Positions 1 through 11,000 of a stretch of 64,000 nt of DNA are shown here, in pieces. The notes beneath the pieces are model-generated. The model was given only the letters and a program-made list of their open reading frames with translations, ran no database searches and was not told the DNA's origin. The stretch is from Actinia tenebrosa. Taxonomy: Eukaryota > Cnidaria > Anthozoa > Actiniaria > Actiniidae. The stretch covers positions 86,579 to 150,578 of the forward strand of contig NW_022258581.1 in the NCBI RefSeq assembly GCF_009602425.1. The letters run 5' to 3'. Position numbers and translations under genes: made by a program. Within the stretch, counting starts at the first letter, position 1; each line of letters begins with the position of its first letter.

Positions 1-54
1 TTTGTTGTTCTACTATTATTGGATTTATTATTAATCTTTTATTCATTTTGTTAG

Positions 55-3000
55 ACTTCACAAGCATCTGACATTACTAAGTCTCAAGTCTTGTCCCTTA
101 ATTACTGACAAAGCAATGGAGGCTGTGTCAGGTACGTTTTGGTATTGTTTTCCTTAGTTTATCTATTTTTGAAATATGAATAAAAGCTTGCTTGTTTATT
201 TTATTGTTTGTTGTAGCTCTAAAGAAATTACAGTCGTTAAACTTAAACCAGTGTTCACAACTGACAGACAAATGTTTTACTTACATTAAGGGTAAGCCTC
301 CTTATACAGGTACTAAAAATTGACCTTTATTGATTCATTATTCCGTCCATTGGTCCATACATTCACTTATTCATTTGGCAAGTAATCATCCAATCCATTT
401 ATTCATTTATCTGTTCGTCCATCTGTCCTTCAATCCGTCCGTCTGTACATCCATCCATTGCATTTATTATTTCTTTTATTCATTAGTGTGATTATTCCTT
501 TTCCAGACTTACCTTCTTTAACTGTGCTTCAAATGGACAACACCAAGGTATTTATTTACACTAAATCATTCCTATGTACCTTCCCATGGTTCCCATGCAT
601 GTACCTTTGCATACGCTAATGATTTGTTTGATTGAAGGTAGTCTATACAGTGTGTGCAACCATGTGATCCAAAATCCGATATGAATAACAATGAAACAAC
701 CCCCATGTTAGTTGATCTAACAAGAAAAGCTGATGAGAAATGCTTTGCTTACTGTCAACCAAGATGGTAGTTATGACGTAACATGCACATGCTCTATTGC
801 AACTTTTGTTCCAATCAGCATGTATCAATGATAACAATCATATGTCTTTGTTCCAGGTTACAGATCAAGGGGTTTGTTATTTTGTTGCCAATGCCAGCTG
901 TGCCAGTAACCTCATACACCTCAATCTTTGCAGTACTGATATAACAGACTTAAACTTAGATGTTCTAAAAGGTAATTTAATTTCCTCATTTGCTTGACTG
1001 ACCCTTTAAAATACTGTATTTCTTAATAACTACAAATTTCACATTTCAGACTGCATGTTTTCCCTTGAGTATCATTTCCTCGTTTGCTTGATTGACCTTT
1101 TAAAAGACTGTACTTCTTAACAACTACAGATTTCAAATTTCAGACTGCATGCTTTTCCCTTTAATTTTTTTGTTTAACAGTTGCACATAATTGTAGACAT
1201 GTATGGGATGCAAAAGAATTCAACAATTATAAAATCAATATGATATGTGGTCTGAAATGGCAAAACAATACTCCCAAGATAAATGTGTCTAATTTTAACA
1301 ATACTTTGTACTACAGTTTACCTCCCTCAGTATAAATCAACTTACGTTGAATGTAATATCTATAGATATTGAAAATAGTATGTGTGTGAGTGTGGATGGA
1401 GGGGACACTTCAAATTAGACCTGGTCCCCTTGCGTCCTCCTGGGATTTGCCCAAGAAAGGATGAAGTCAAATTAAACTAAGGCACGAGAACCAGATGTTG
1501 TACACTGCCTCTCTCCTTCCACCAAGTATCCAGTACAAGCAATGGCTTTTTCAAATAAAATTCAACTATAAAATATATATATAATTTTGCAGTCTCATAA
1601 AGAAATTCTCTTTTTTTTAATCCCCAGATTTAAAGTCACTAAAGATTCTTGGGTTGGAGAATACAAAGGTAATTCTATCTTGTAGCTAGCTTCTGAACTC
1701 TGTGAAATTATTCCCAAGTTCTCTTCCAAGTTTTCTCTCTCCGCAAACAATTACCAAAGTTATTTGTTTACAAGTACAATTTGATTTAAAGTGTTATATT
1801 TGGGTCAGTTTGTGTCAGTTGGCTTCACAACTTCTTGTTTTTGTTTTTTTAGTGGTTCTACTATCAACATTCTTCAGGGACTGCAGAGCTAGGGGGGCTA
1901 AAACCTTACTGTTAAATTTGTCCCCATTTTTGATTTATTCTGTCACTTATTTTCTATTTGATATAGAATTCATTATTCGGAAGAGATTTCTGAAATACTA
2001 GCCCTCCCTCCAAATCTAAAACTCACTCCGCAGCCCCTGTTCTTACAAAACGTTTCAAAATTGGAATTCCAAATTAAGGCACAAATTTCATGCATGCAAC
2101 ATAACGATATAAGGTAGCTTAAATTTAAAAATGAATTTCTGTTATAAAACCATAACAAATGTCTTACAGTATTATCAGAAGTTATTGCTTTTCTAATAAT
2201 TTATAACCTTTGCTGACAGATTACCAGGTTGGATGTTCTGTCAGGCCTTAGCTATCTGGAAAGTCTAAATGTGTCCCATACAGAAGTATCAAACAACAGT
2301 ATGGCATCACTCACTGGTTTGCCATGCTTAGTGTCACTCAATATTCTGTCCACTGCTATTGATGACCTAGGACTGCAATATCTTCATGGTAACTAGTCTT
2401 TAACTGGTTTAACGAGCAAAAATATCCCCTGGTAGTAGGGGTAGTAGAGATTTAGCTACCCGCCTTGTATCGTAAACCAACTAGCTTTCAATGTTGATCA
2501 TGAGCGCTCTTTATTAAGTGAATCAGGTATTGCAATTACAGCGTGTTAAATCATGTGTTACGTAACATATAGTGTAGACAGACAAGTTAATTATCATAGG
2601 CATATAGAGTATGTATCACGTAACACACCTCCCCCCTGCATCTACACTAACACACCCTAATTGTGTAGTTCCAGAAAATATCCATACACTCTACCCTCAC
2701 AGCAGAGGAAATTTGTAAAAGCATACCACTACCCCCAATAACTTCCAATTTTCTTACATACAAACTCTTTCTCTGATTCCCTCCCCTCTTAAATTCCCAA
2801 ATCCTCTGTGATTGAGGTATGGATATTTCTTGAAGTACACAATACAGAGAAATAGAGGTTTTGCACCGCCACATGACGGCAGCAAATTGTTAGATGGTAG
2901 GAACAATACAATCGTTTTACATGATAAAGAACTCAATTACCAAGAGCAAAGGGATTTTATTGTTATGCCATCCAACCACAGGCAGCTCAAGCTGTATTTT

Positions 3001-6000
3001 GGGCACCAACACGTGATAATGCAAAACCTTTATACTTGACCTTTAGTGTTCTAGTACATTTTTGAACCTCCCTGACTTCAATGAACTTTCTACCCTCCTT
3101 ATCAATCTTAATGATATTTTTTAGATCTACGATTAACTCATTTGAAGTTACCTGGGAGACTTAATATAACTGACCAAGGGATACAGCACATTCAAGGTAA
3201 AAACTAGTGAGATAAGGAAATATAGTAGAAGGGGTTGGACAAAAAATAAGGTACATCCCCCAAAAAACATTGCATCTCCACTGATTTTTAATAATATTGA
3301 TGATGAGGATGAAAAGGATGATGATGATGATGGTGGTGGTGATGATGATGATGATAAGGTTGATGAGGATGAGGATTCTTTGATTGTGCATTTGAAAATC
3401 TCAATGCACTAACAAAAGTTTAAAAATCAATTAGATATATAATGATTAATGAATAATTATAATGATAATGATAATAATAATAATAGTTGTGATAATATAA
3501 TTCATAAAGTACTTCAGCAGGAAAGGGTAACAGTTTTTACATCTTTTTTTTCTGTATTTATTTTTTCCATAAAGGAGTTTAACGCATTATTTCAATTTAG
3601 ATTTAGATTTAGATTATTGTTATAGGTCTACCACTTGCTGCATTAGATTTGTCAGATTATATCAATGTAACAGATGTTGGAGTTCATTGCATCTCAACAA
3701 TGTACAGGTAATCAGCTTAAATCAAATTGTCATGGCTGCTCACCCCGCTCTCCCTTCGGGCAGGTAATCAGTCATTTCTACTTGGAATTCACTCATTTGT
3801 TCCAGTTTTCAGTCCCAACATCAAACAGCAAACTTCATATGAGCTGAACCTAATTAAAACAATGGATAGCAAGGCGGTCTTCTTTGGGAGGTATGGGTGG
3901 CGTAACTCATGTGAGCGCTCGCCTCTCATATGTGACCTGAGTTTGAGTCCAACAGGGTTCAACAGTTGTTTGTTGGTTCTCTCCTGTGCTTCAAGGGTTT
4001 TCAAGGTTCTCCGGTTTCCACAAAAATCAACTCCTAAATTCCAATTTGATCATGGAATGAGGGCCACAGGTTTGTTAGCCACTGGCTATTAAGTGCTACC
4101 CTCTTGAAAAAAGGATGTTGTCATTAGGTTTGGCTCATGTAAACTTTGATGTTTGACATGAGCCTTAGTCCCTCAATAACTCTCATTCCAACACTTACCT
4201 GTCAAACATTTTTTTCCTATTTCTGTACCAGCTTGACAAAGCTGACACTGAGTAACACCAAACTAACAGATGTGGGAATGTTGAGTCTATCAGGTATATA
4301 TACATACATGTTTTAATTGATATCTTATTAATATTTGCTACATATTTTCTAACGTCAATATAAGTATAATTTTTTTACATTTAGAATCACTAGGACACAA
4401 TTTACACAATACATTTATATGTTTACTATGTTTCAGTATTTAGGTATATTTAGGGAAGCATTGGTGGCGTAGCGGTGAGATCGCTCGCCTCTCACCAATG
4501 CAACCCGGGTTCGAGTCCTGATGAGCTCGGTGTCATATGTGAGTTGAGTTGTTTGTTGGTTCTCTCCTGTGCTTCGAGGGTGTTTCGGGTTCTCCAGCTT
4601 TCCTCCCTCCACAAAAACCAACTACTAAATTCTAATTCGATCCTAGGAGATATTAGGGCTACGATATGGCTAACCTCAATATCTCCTTTTGCACTCTCAC
4701 TGATGCGAATGAATTATTGTTTACAAAAAAATAAAGAAAATGAATATTGTGACCCTTTGACCCTGTTACCCTGTGACCCTGTGATTTAGATGTGTTTGTT
4801 GGATTCATGCCATTAATCTATATCAGGACTTCGACTTTAATGGGGTAAACTTGATCCTTGGGGAGAGAGAGGGGTGAGAGAAAAGGAGAAAGAAGATTTT
4901 TTTATTGTTCCTTCATTTTCCTTCCTTTCAAGAACTCCTTTCTTGTTACTGTCTGTTCTAGAGGCTCTCACTCACTTCCTGGTCGCAGATTTTGTTTTGC
5001 TCTTCAGGCAATTGAGTGAAAGCATCTTTGATACTCAGTACACTATCTTGTTGATCTAGTTCATTATAATACACAGGACTGACTGAGCTTGTAGAGTTGA
5101 ATGTTGATAGAACAGCAGTGACAGATGAAGGATGCATGGTTATCAGTAGTAAGTGCCTCAACAGTCAATACAAAGGTTCTTCATACTCAATCCAACATAC
5201 CTATTGCCGCCGTCAACAATGTGCTCACATTTACTCATTAGACATTTCTTCGTTGTTGTTCGTTATTCCAATTCACGTGCATCGTAGAGTGAAAAAATTA
5301 TTAACTGTGCGTGCGGCAATATTTTATATATGCTGCTAATATCGAACTTTCCAAGGCACGCACATCAGAGTGAAAAGATACTGTGCGCGCCGCACTATTT
5401 TACATGTAAATATGTGATAATACCGACCTTTCCAATTCACGTAAATATGTTTGCGCGGCACTATTTTATATATGGCGCTAATATCGAATTTTTCAAGGCA
5501 CGCACATCATAGTGAAAGATACTGTGGTGCGCCACTATTTTGCATTTAAATGTGCGCTAATAACGATCTTTCTCAATTGATGGTTTGCAATCATTCCCAA
5601 GGGAATTAAATAACAAAAGACACGGCGGCCATGTTGGAGGATATGACAAAAGAATTCATTGACAATTCTTTTGTTAAGTTCCTCCAACATGGCCACCGTG
5701 AAAACCATTATTTCGCGTAAATCTGTGCGCGCGGCTCTCATTTATATATGGCGCTAATATCAAAATTTTAAAGGCACGCACATCATAGTGAAAGATACTG
5801 TGGTGCGCCACTATTTTGCATTTAAATGTGCGCTAATAACGATCTTTCCAATTGATGATTTTCAACCATTTCTCAGAGAATTAAATAACAAAAGACACGG
5901 CGGCCATGTTGGAGGATATAACAAAAGAATTCATTAACAATTCTTTATTGACAATTCTTTTGTTAAGTTCCTCAAACATGGCCGCCATGAAAACCATCAA

Positions 6001-7215
6001 TTCACGTAAATCTGTGCGCGCGGCACTCATTTATATATGGCGCTAATATCGAATTTTTAAAGGCACGCACATCCTAGTGAAAGATACTGTGCGCGCGGCA
6101 CTATTTTACTATTTTATCGACCTTTCCAATTCACGTAAATCATAGTATATATAGCGAAAGAATTATTACGGCACTATCTTAAATATACATTGATATTGAA
6201 CTTTTCAAGGCACACACGTCATAGTGAAAGAAATATTAACTGTGGCTGAGCGTGGCCTAATTTTTTCATATGGTGCTATGATACAGAACTTTCCAAGGCG
6301 CGCACGTCATAATGACCGACCCGTTAGCTTTGCGCATGGCAATATTTTATTGCGCTAATATTATTTTATCGACCTCAGAAGTGAGACTAAGCCTGCATAC
6401 ACTGGAGTCTTAAGAGCTGTCAATAGTGCATCTGTGTGCAAATTTGCACTCATATTCACCTGTTTCTATTTCCTTCACAGACTTTCCAAATCTTCAAATT
6501 CTCAGCCTTTCTTCTACACATATAAGCAACAAATTTCTAACATGTGGTGTGCTTAATCAGTGCTTAAAGCTGAGCCAATTAAACTTGAGTAGAACTCGAG
6601 TGTCCAACAAGGGAATAAGGTGTCTTAATCTTAACTGTCTGACTTCACTCAACCTGGACTGGACAAGCGTCACATCTGATTGTCAACTGTTGCTTACAGG
6701 TAGAAATTGGCAAATACTCCTCGTGTTTTTCTTCTTGTTTCGCATGGGACAGTCCTTACTAAGGCCGGCAACCATACGATTTCACCTGCGCGATGTTGTT
6801 AGCCTCACAACCTTGTGCCACCTCTTGCACCTAATACTTACTAAGAGCTGTATTTTCACAGTCTTATGGCCATTCCATTAATTCGAAACGATGGGTCGGA
6901 GCGGCCAGTTCTCAAATGGTATGCTAGTTTTCAGAACTAGTTTGGGCCATGTTGGTAAAATATATAAGTTGGCGAAACATTGCCATGGCATTTAGTAAAA
7001 TTTTCTTTGAGAAACCAAACCAATGTCTGTTCGATAATTGATGATAAAATGCACATGAAGACAACTTTTTTTTAATTAATATTTATTTAACGAATATCAA
7101 CATATTTCTCATTTGACTAACGATCCAACTTTTTCTAGGCTGTCCAGCTCTTAAAGCACTGCGAACAAACAACTGTACCCCTTCCATGGACGAGTCTGAT
7201 GAAGAGGAAGTTTAA
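55..7215 (+). CDS. Leucine-rich-repeat protein, RNI/AMN1-like (5'-truncated by the window)
   Basis: Twelve exons join in phase to give 366 residues and a stop: 55-131, 217-291, 507-547, 857-971, 1628-1668, 2220-2388, 3125-3196, 3626-3707, 4232-4293, 5077-5148, 6481-6699, 7139-7215. All introns are GT..AG. The protein is almost entirely LRRs of the cysteine-containing/RNI kind, with recurring motifs such as LQSLNLNQCSQLTDKC, LIHLNLCSTDITD and LTSLNLDWTSVTSD, roughly one repeat per 24-26 residues. Exon ends often fall at repeat boundaries, as expected for a repeat protein grown by exon duplication. It ends in an acidic tail, SMDESDEEEV. Such LRR arrays are protein-binding scaffolds, as in F-box/LRR and AMN1 proteins, but no F-box is visible because the N-terminus is outside the window. 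I cannot name an orthologue. The coding call is strong; the function is unknown. Confidence 0.88.
335..490. repeat. Degenerate ATCC/ATTC simple repeat in LRR-gene intron
   Basis: Imperfect runs of TCCATCCATT, TCATTTATTC and related words fill most of this intron. There is no coding signal. Confidence 0.6.
981..1166. repeat. Two-copy tandem duplication (about 94 bp) in intron
   Basis: A block beginning TTTCCTCATTTGCTTGA at 981 recurs at 1075 as TTTCCTCGTTTGCTTGA and continues in parallel (ACTGTATTTCTTAATAAC against ACTGTACTTCTTAACAAC) for about 90 bases with scattered substitutions. It starts about 10 bases after the exon donor at 972. This is an old local duplication. Confidence 0.8.
2662..2841. 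mobile_element. MITE copy A with TGTGTAGTTCC termini
   Basis: The element opens TGTGTAGTTCCAGAAAATAT and closes ATATTTCTTGAAGTACACA, imperfect inverted repeats. The interior is C/T-rich with the words CCAATTTTCTTACATACAAA and CCTCTGTGATTG. The same family occurs at 58537-58724. No transposase frame is present, so it is non-autonomous; the superfamily is not determined. Confidence 0.72.
3299..3375 (+). repeat. GAT/GGT microsatellite
   Basis: Interrupted GAT, GAG and GGT triplets lie between LRR-gene exons 7 and 8. A TAA-rich tract follows at about 3440-3490. Open frames across it are low-complexity shadows. Confidence 0.85.
3890..4130 (+). repeat. tRNA-derived SINE, diverged copy
   Basis: A degraded tRNA head is visible (GGTGGCGTAACTC, GCGCTCGCCTCTCA, GTTTGAGTCC). 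It is followed by the same body as the 4452 copy: GTTTGTTGGTTCTCTCCTGT, GCTTCAAGGGTTTTCAAGG and CCTAAATTCCAATTTGATC. The A box is decayed, so this copy is probably not transcribed by Pol III. Confidence 0.72.
4452..4786 (+). repeat. tRNA-derived SINE with intact A and B boxes
   Basis: The head has a perfect A-box match to TRGYNNARNNG (TGGCGTAGCGG, 4465-4475) and a perfect B-box match to GWTCRANNC (GTTCGAGTC, 4509-4517). A tRNA-unrelated body follows, shared with the copies at 3890, 9310 and 36728. It ends in an A-rich tail near 4722-4742, then short GACCCTGTT/GACCCTGTG repeats to about 4786. A SINE needs a partner LINE for mobility; none is visible here. It lies in an LRR-gene intron, sense to the gene. 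Confidence 0.82.
5621..5700. repeat. Fold-back palindrome, copy 1
   Basis: CACGGCGGCCATGTTGGAGG at the left pairs with CCTCCAACATGGCCACCGTG at the right. An inner inverted pair, ACAAAAGAATT against AATTCTTTTGT, surrounds a short spacer. The whole 80 bases can fold into one long hairpin. Confidence 0.85.
5896..5999. repeat. Fold-back palindrome, copy 2
   Basis: This has the same arms as copy 1 (CACGGCGGCCATGTTGGAGG and CTCAAACATGGCCGCCATG), with an extra internal repeat of AACAATTCTTTATTGACAAT. It sits in the next higher-order block, so the palindrome was duplicated with the block. Confidence 0.82.
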
Positions 7216-8085
7216 TGCAGGAATTTTGGTGGAAAACATGCTATAAAAAAGTTTTAAAACACCAATAATTTAAAGATTCATTTTAATTTATAGTTCTAAA
7301 GTGAATACATGCACCGAATCGAAATATGGTGACCAATTTGAATAACTCTTGTTCTGTACTGACTAGCGACTGACTAGCCTCTAATACATGTCAAAATGTT
7401 AGTGCAGAATAATAGTTATTTGAATTGGTCATCATATTTCGATTTGGTGTAAAGAAAAATGTAATTTCTTCAGTCGAAGGGTGAATTAGTAAAAAGGCAT
7501 GACGAAAAATGAGAACCAAAAATGACAACTACAACAAAGTGAATCAAGTGTTTCAAAAACGTTATCGTTATAGCAACTCAGATTTTATTAAGTTTTTATG
7601 GTTAATGTTAATAAAGATATTTATTTTCTTAATCTTTTTTATTCGTAAATGATTGATTTTGGTTGGGATACCTGTGTTGCTTTAAAGCACAGGAACCCCA
7701 ACTCTCGAAAATATGCACTAGTTATGGATAAATATTTATTTATATTAGCTCGGAGGAAATCCCGATTTCCTATAATATTTCTTGGTCGAAAACTTGTTAT
7801 ACTGATGATGAAAAGATCCAAAAAAAGGAAACGATTGGAATATTTTTTTAAATTGGAAGTTCTCCCCAGGCCCTTTCTTAACTTAGCGGGGTTTCAAGCG
7901 ATCGTCGTTGGAGTTTTGCGTCACGTGTGTAAACTCGTTCTGTGATTGGCTGTAATGGCTTTAAAATAGTTGTGGAGGGAAAAAACGAAATTCTGACAAA
8001 GACAACACATGCCAGGGAAAAAGAAAGACAAAATCACACCATTATTCGGTTGATCTTCCCTGTCTTTTTCATGAAAGAAACAGCA
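7216..8085. other. LRR-gene 3' UTR, spacer and RACGAP1 promoter/5' UTR
   Basis: An AATAAA at 7610-7615 is the best poly(A) signal after the LRR stop. About 300 bases downstream is an inverted CCAAT box (GATTGG, 7944-7949) followed by TTTAAA (7960-7965). This resembles the NF-Y plus CHR arrangement of late cell-cycle genes, which would suit RACGAP1, although the spacing is shorter than usual. A 5' UTR continues to the start at 8086. No other gene is seen. Confidence 0.5.
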
Positions 8086-11000
8086 ATGTCTGCTGCTGCT
8101 TTAGTTGGTAGCTTTGACGATATAGTTCGCTCAGCAGCGATTTTAAGCGAGGGAATCGAGGGAGGTGAGTATTGGAACCGCCATGTTTGTATTCATCATT
8201 CTTAATCTTATGATTTTTGCTTTTCTCAAGCAACTAGAAAGCCTCAAAATACGATCTAAGCCTTTTTACTTTGTTATTTTTCCGTGATTTGATCGCGTGA
8301 ACTCCTAAGTAACCTTTAGATTCGTTTGATTACAGAGTTCTTGAAGTTTGTACTACAGCAAGAAGACTGCCGTAAAAAGTGGTTAGAAACTGAGAATAGC
8401 TGTGTTAAACTGAAACAAGAGATTACTAAATTGAAGGTACGTTGATATAAAGTACTTCGAGCGCCACATTAGCTGGTTTATAACTAACTTCTGTCAACAA
8501 ATTTTTGCTTCGCGTCCAAGCGAAGGCGAATCATGGCTGACAGTAAATCGTATCTTTTTATAGGCGGAAAACGAAGCCCTTGATGTCAAGCTAAAGCATG
8601 CTCGGTAAGTTATCTTAACGGTCTTCCATTTATCCAGTTTAGCTTGGGGATCAAGCATAGTCTTAGACTCTTATCTTTTTGCAAATTTGCAAATCACCGA
8701 TCGCTTTACATTTTTATTTTATAGAAATCAGATTGAAATCGAAATCAAGAAAAGAATGAAGGCAGAGGCTGCACAGGACCACTTGGTGCGTTCTGGATCC
8801 ATATATGATATATAATAGAAGTAGTGTTAGTTTAGTTTATAAGCATTGCTTGGCTTTGTCTTAACTACCTCTCCCCACCTCGCATAAAGTGAAGGCCTTC
8901 TGGGGTGTTGGGTTCAAGAGACCCTTCCACTTTTGATATGAACAAGTTGACAAAAATCGATCAATACCATTGGACAAAAAGCATCTCCAATTTGCCAAGT
9001 TAAAGTTTGATAAGTTAGAATGTAGAAGATATAGCTCCGAAAAGCTACAAAATTTCACAGACGCTTGTATGGTTGGGGCACAAATTCGTTCCCCACCATA
9101 CAAACGTCTGTATAAAAATGTTGTGACTTTTCATGGCTATATCTTCGCTTGTGTCCTATACACAACTCTCAAACTTGGTAAATTTACTATTTACTATTTG
9201 CTTTTTGCAGTATTATCAATGTATTTTTGCCATAACTTGTCAATGTAAAAAGTTTAAAAAGCAGTGGAATGGTTTATTCCTGGACTTGGGATCAGATGTC
9301 AGTAGAGTTTGATAAGTCTCTCCCTTGATTCAAGGGTTTTCCCTCAGCTTGAATACTTTGGTTTTCCTCACTCTGCAAAACCCAACATGCTAAATTCCAA
9401 TTCAATCTGTGAATTAGCCATACGGTGACCTTAATCAGCATAGAGGATGTTTCAGGGTTCAATAAAGTTGATGGAAAAAATTCCAAGGAAGGTAATCTCA
9501 CTATGCTTTGGGTAAGGGGGAATTAGAACTTAAATGATTCACTCAAAAGATCTTATATACAAAATTCAAAGCCATCTCTTACTAGTAAACTATATTCTTG
9601 ATCAAGGACCGACAAGTGGCACTGATAAGGGAGCTGCTGACTGACAAAGAAACAATGAGTCGACTGAATGAAAATGAGAGGCAAACCCTGATGCAATCAA
9701 TTCAAGTCAGTCAAATGCACAATGATGATCAGCGGAGCCCAAGAAAAAGACCATATTATGGTATTGATGAATCATCAGCATCAATTCTGTCACCATCTGA
9801 TATCAGCTATGATACCACTGCTGATGATCTTGTAAGTAGGAATTGGTTATTTGACAATAAGTTATGGATTATCAGGCTAGGTACAGTTGCGAAAATGCAG
9901 TCACTTGGATATTCTATTCTTCTCTAGTGAATGTTAATGACTTATAGTTACACAGAATCCCTAGGTTACTATCTTCTGATATCTATTCATTCTTTGATTG
10001 ACTGATTAATCAGGGCCCAGTTGTACAAAGAGTGGATAGTGCTATCTTATGGATAAATCCTTATCCAGTGGATAAGTTGATGCTGTTGTCCAGTAAATTT
10101 ATCCATCTAATAGTGTTATCCACCCTTCGTACAACTGGGCCCTGATAAAATTCCCATAGTTTTATTCCCTAACTGCGAGTTTTTTTACGTGGCACTGCTT
10201 GATAATTTTGTGACCAAATTTTTAGTTAGGAATAAAATATCTGGCCCAGTTGCCTAAATGTTACCATATTTTTCCTTTAATTTTGATCCTGTTCCCTCTT
10301 TTAGGATGAACCAGCCCCTCAAAAGAATGTGCATACCTATCTCAAAAGTGTAAGCCATACTTGTTTTCTTAAATCCAGAAGATAAAGGAACAATGTTAAT
10401 GATTTTTGACTTTTTCATAATATTACTGCTAATAACATACTTATATAATCTCAAAGGAGGATCCACTAGTATTCCAGAATGCATTGCGAATGAGATATAA
10501 AAATTTTTCATTCATATTTTCGAAATTTAAAAATCAATAGCACTTAAAAAGAGTGTATGTCATACCTTTTAGCAATATATATTTTTAAATTGTTCAAGAG
10601 ATTTTAAATATTTTTGTCAAAATACTGAAATACTTTCTGAGTAATTTCACATTCAGTACAGATCCTACGACTAGCTACTTTTGTTTGCCTAATAAGTTGA
10701 ACATATCTTAATCAAATGCTAAAGTAACACCTTAGTATTAGTATTATTATTGGTAGAAGTGGCATTAGAAAAAGATTCACATAAACAGGTGAAAGCCTAA
10801 GAAAACAGCAATAAGCATGCAAAGGCACTTGGGATACTAGTGGGTCCTCCTCCTGATATGTTCTATAATAATTTATTAACAAAGCTGTGATGATATTGTT
10901 CCCTTCAGGAACCTTCTGCTCCTTCAGTTGATGAGCTTGGGGTATGTGCACTCTTAGCACTGGTTATTTCTTTTTTACATTTATCAATAATATGTGTCTT

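Larger units (their letters stand above)
5225..6370. repeat. Satellite-like array with higher-order repeats in LRR-gene intron 10
   Basis: A unit of about 75-85 bp containing AAGGCACGCACATCATAGTG, GATACTGTG, GCGCGGCACTATTTTATATA and GGCGCTAATATCGA recurs many times with divergence. A larger block starting AAGGCACGCAC begins at 5495, 5771 and 6060, giving a higher-order period of 276-289 bp. Two of these blocks carry a fold-back palindrome. The region is locally richer in CpG words (GCGCGC) than its surroundings. No coding potential is seen; it is spliced out of the LRR transcript. Confidence 0.85.

Noticed and set aside
3161-3391. - strand isoleucine-rich frame
   Set aside because: It is the antisense of the GAT microsatellite and a flanking exon.
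4452-4540. A functional tRNA gene
   Set aside because: The A and B boxes are good but the cloverleaf is not maintained and the sequence continues into a SINE body with an A-rich tail.
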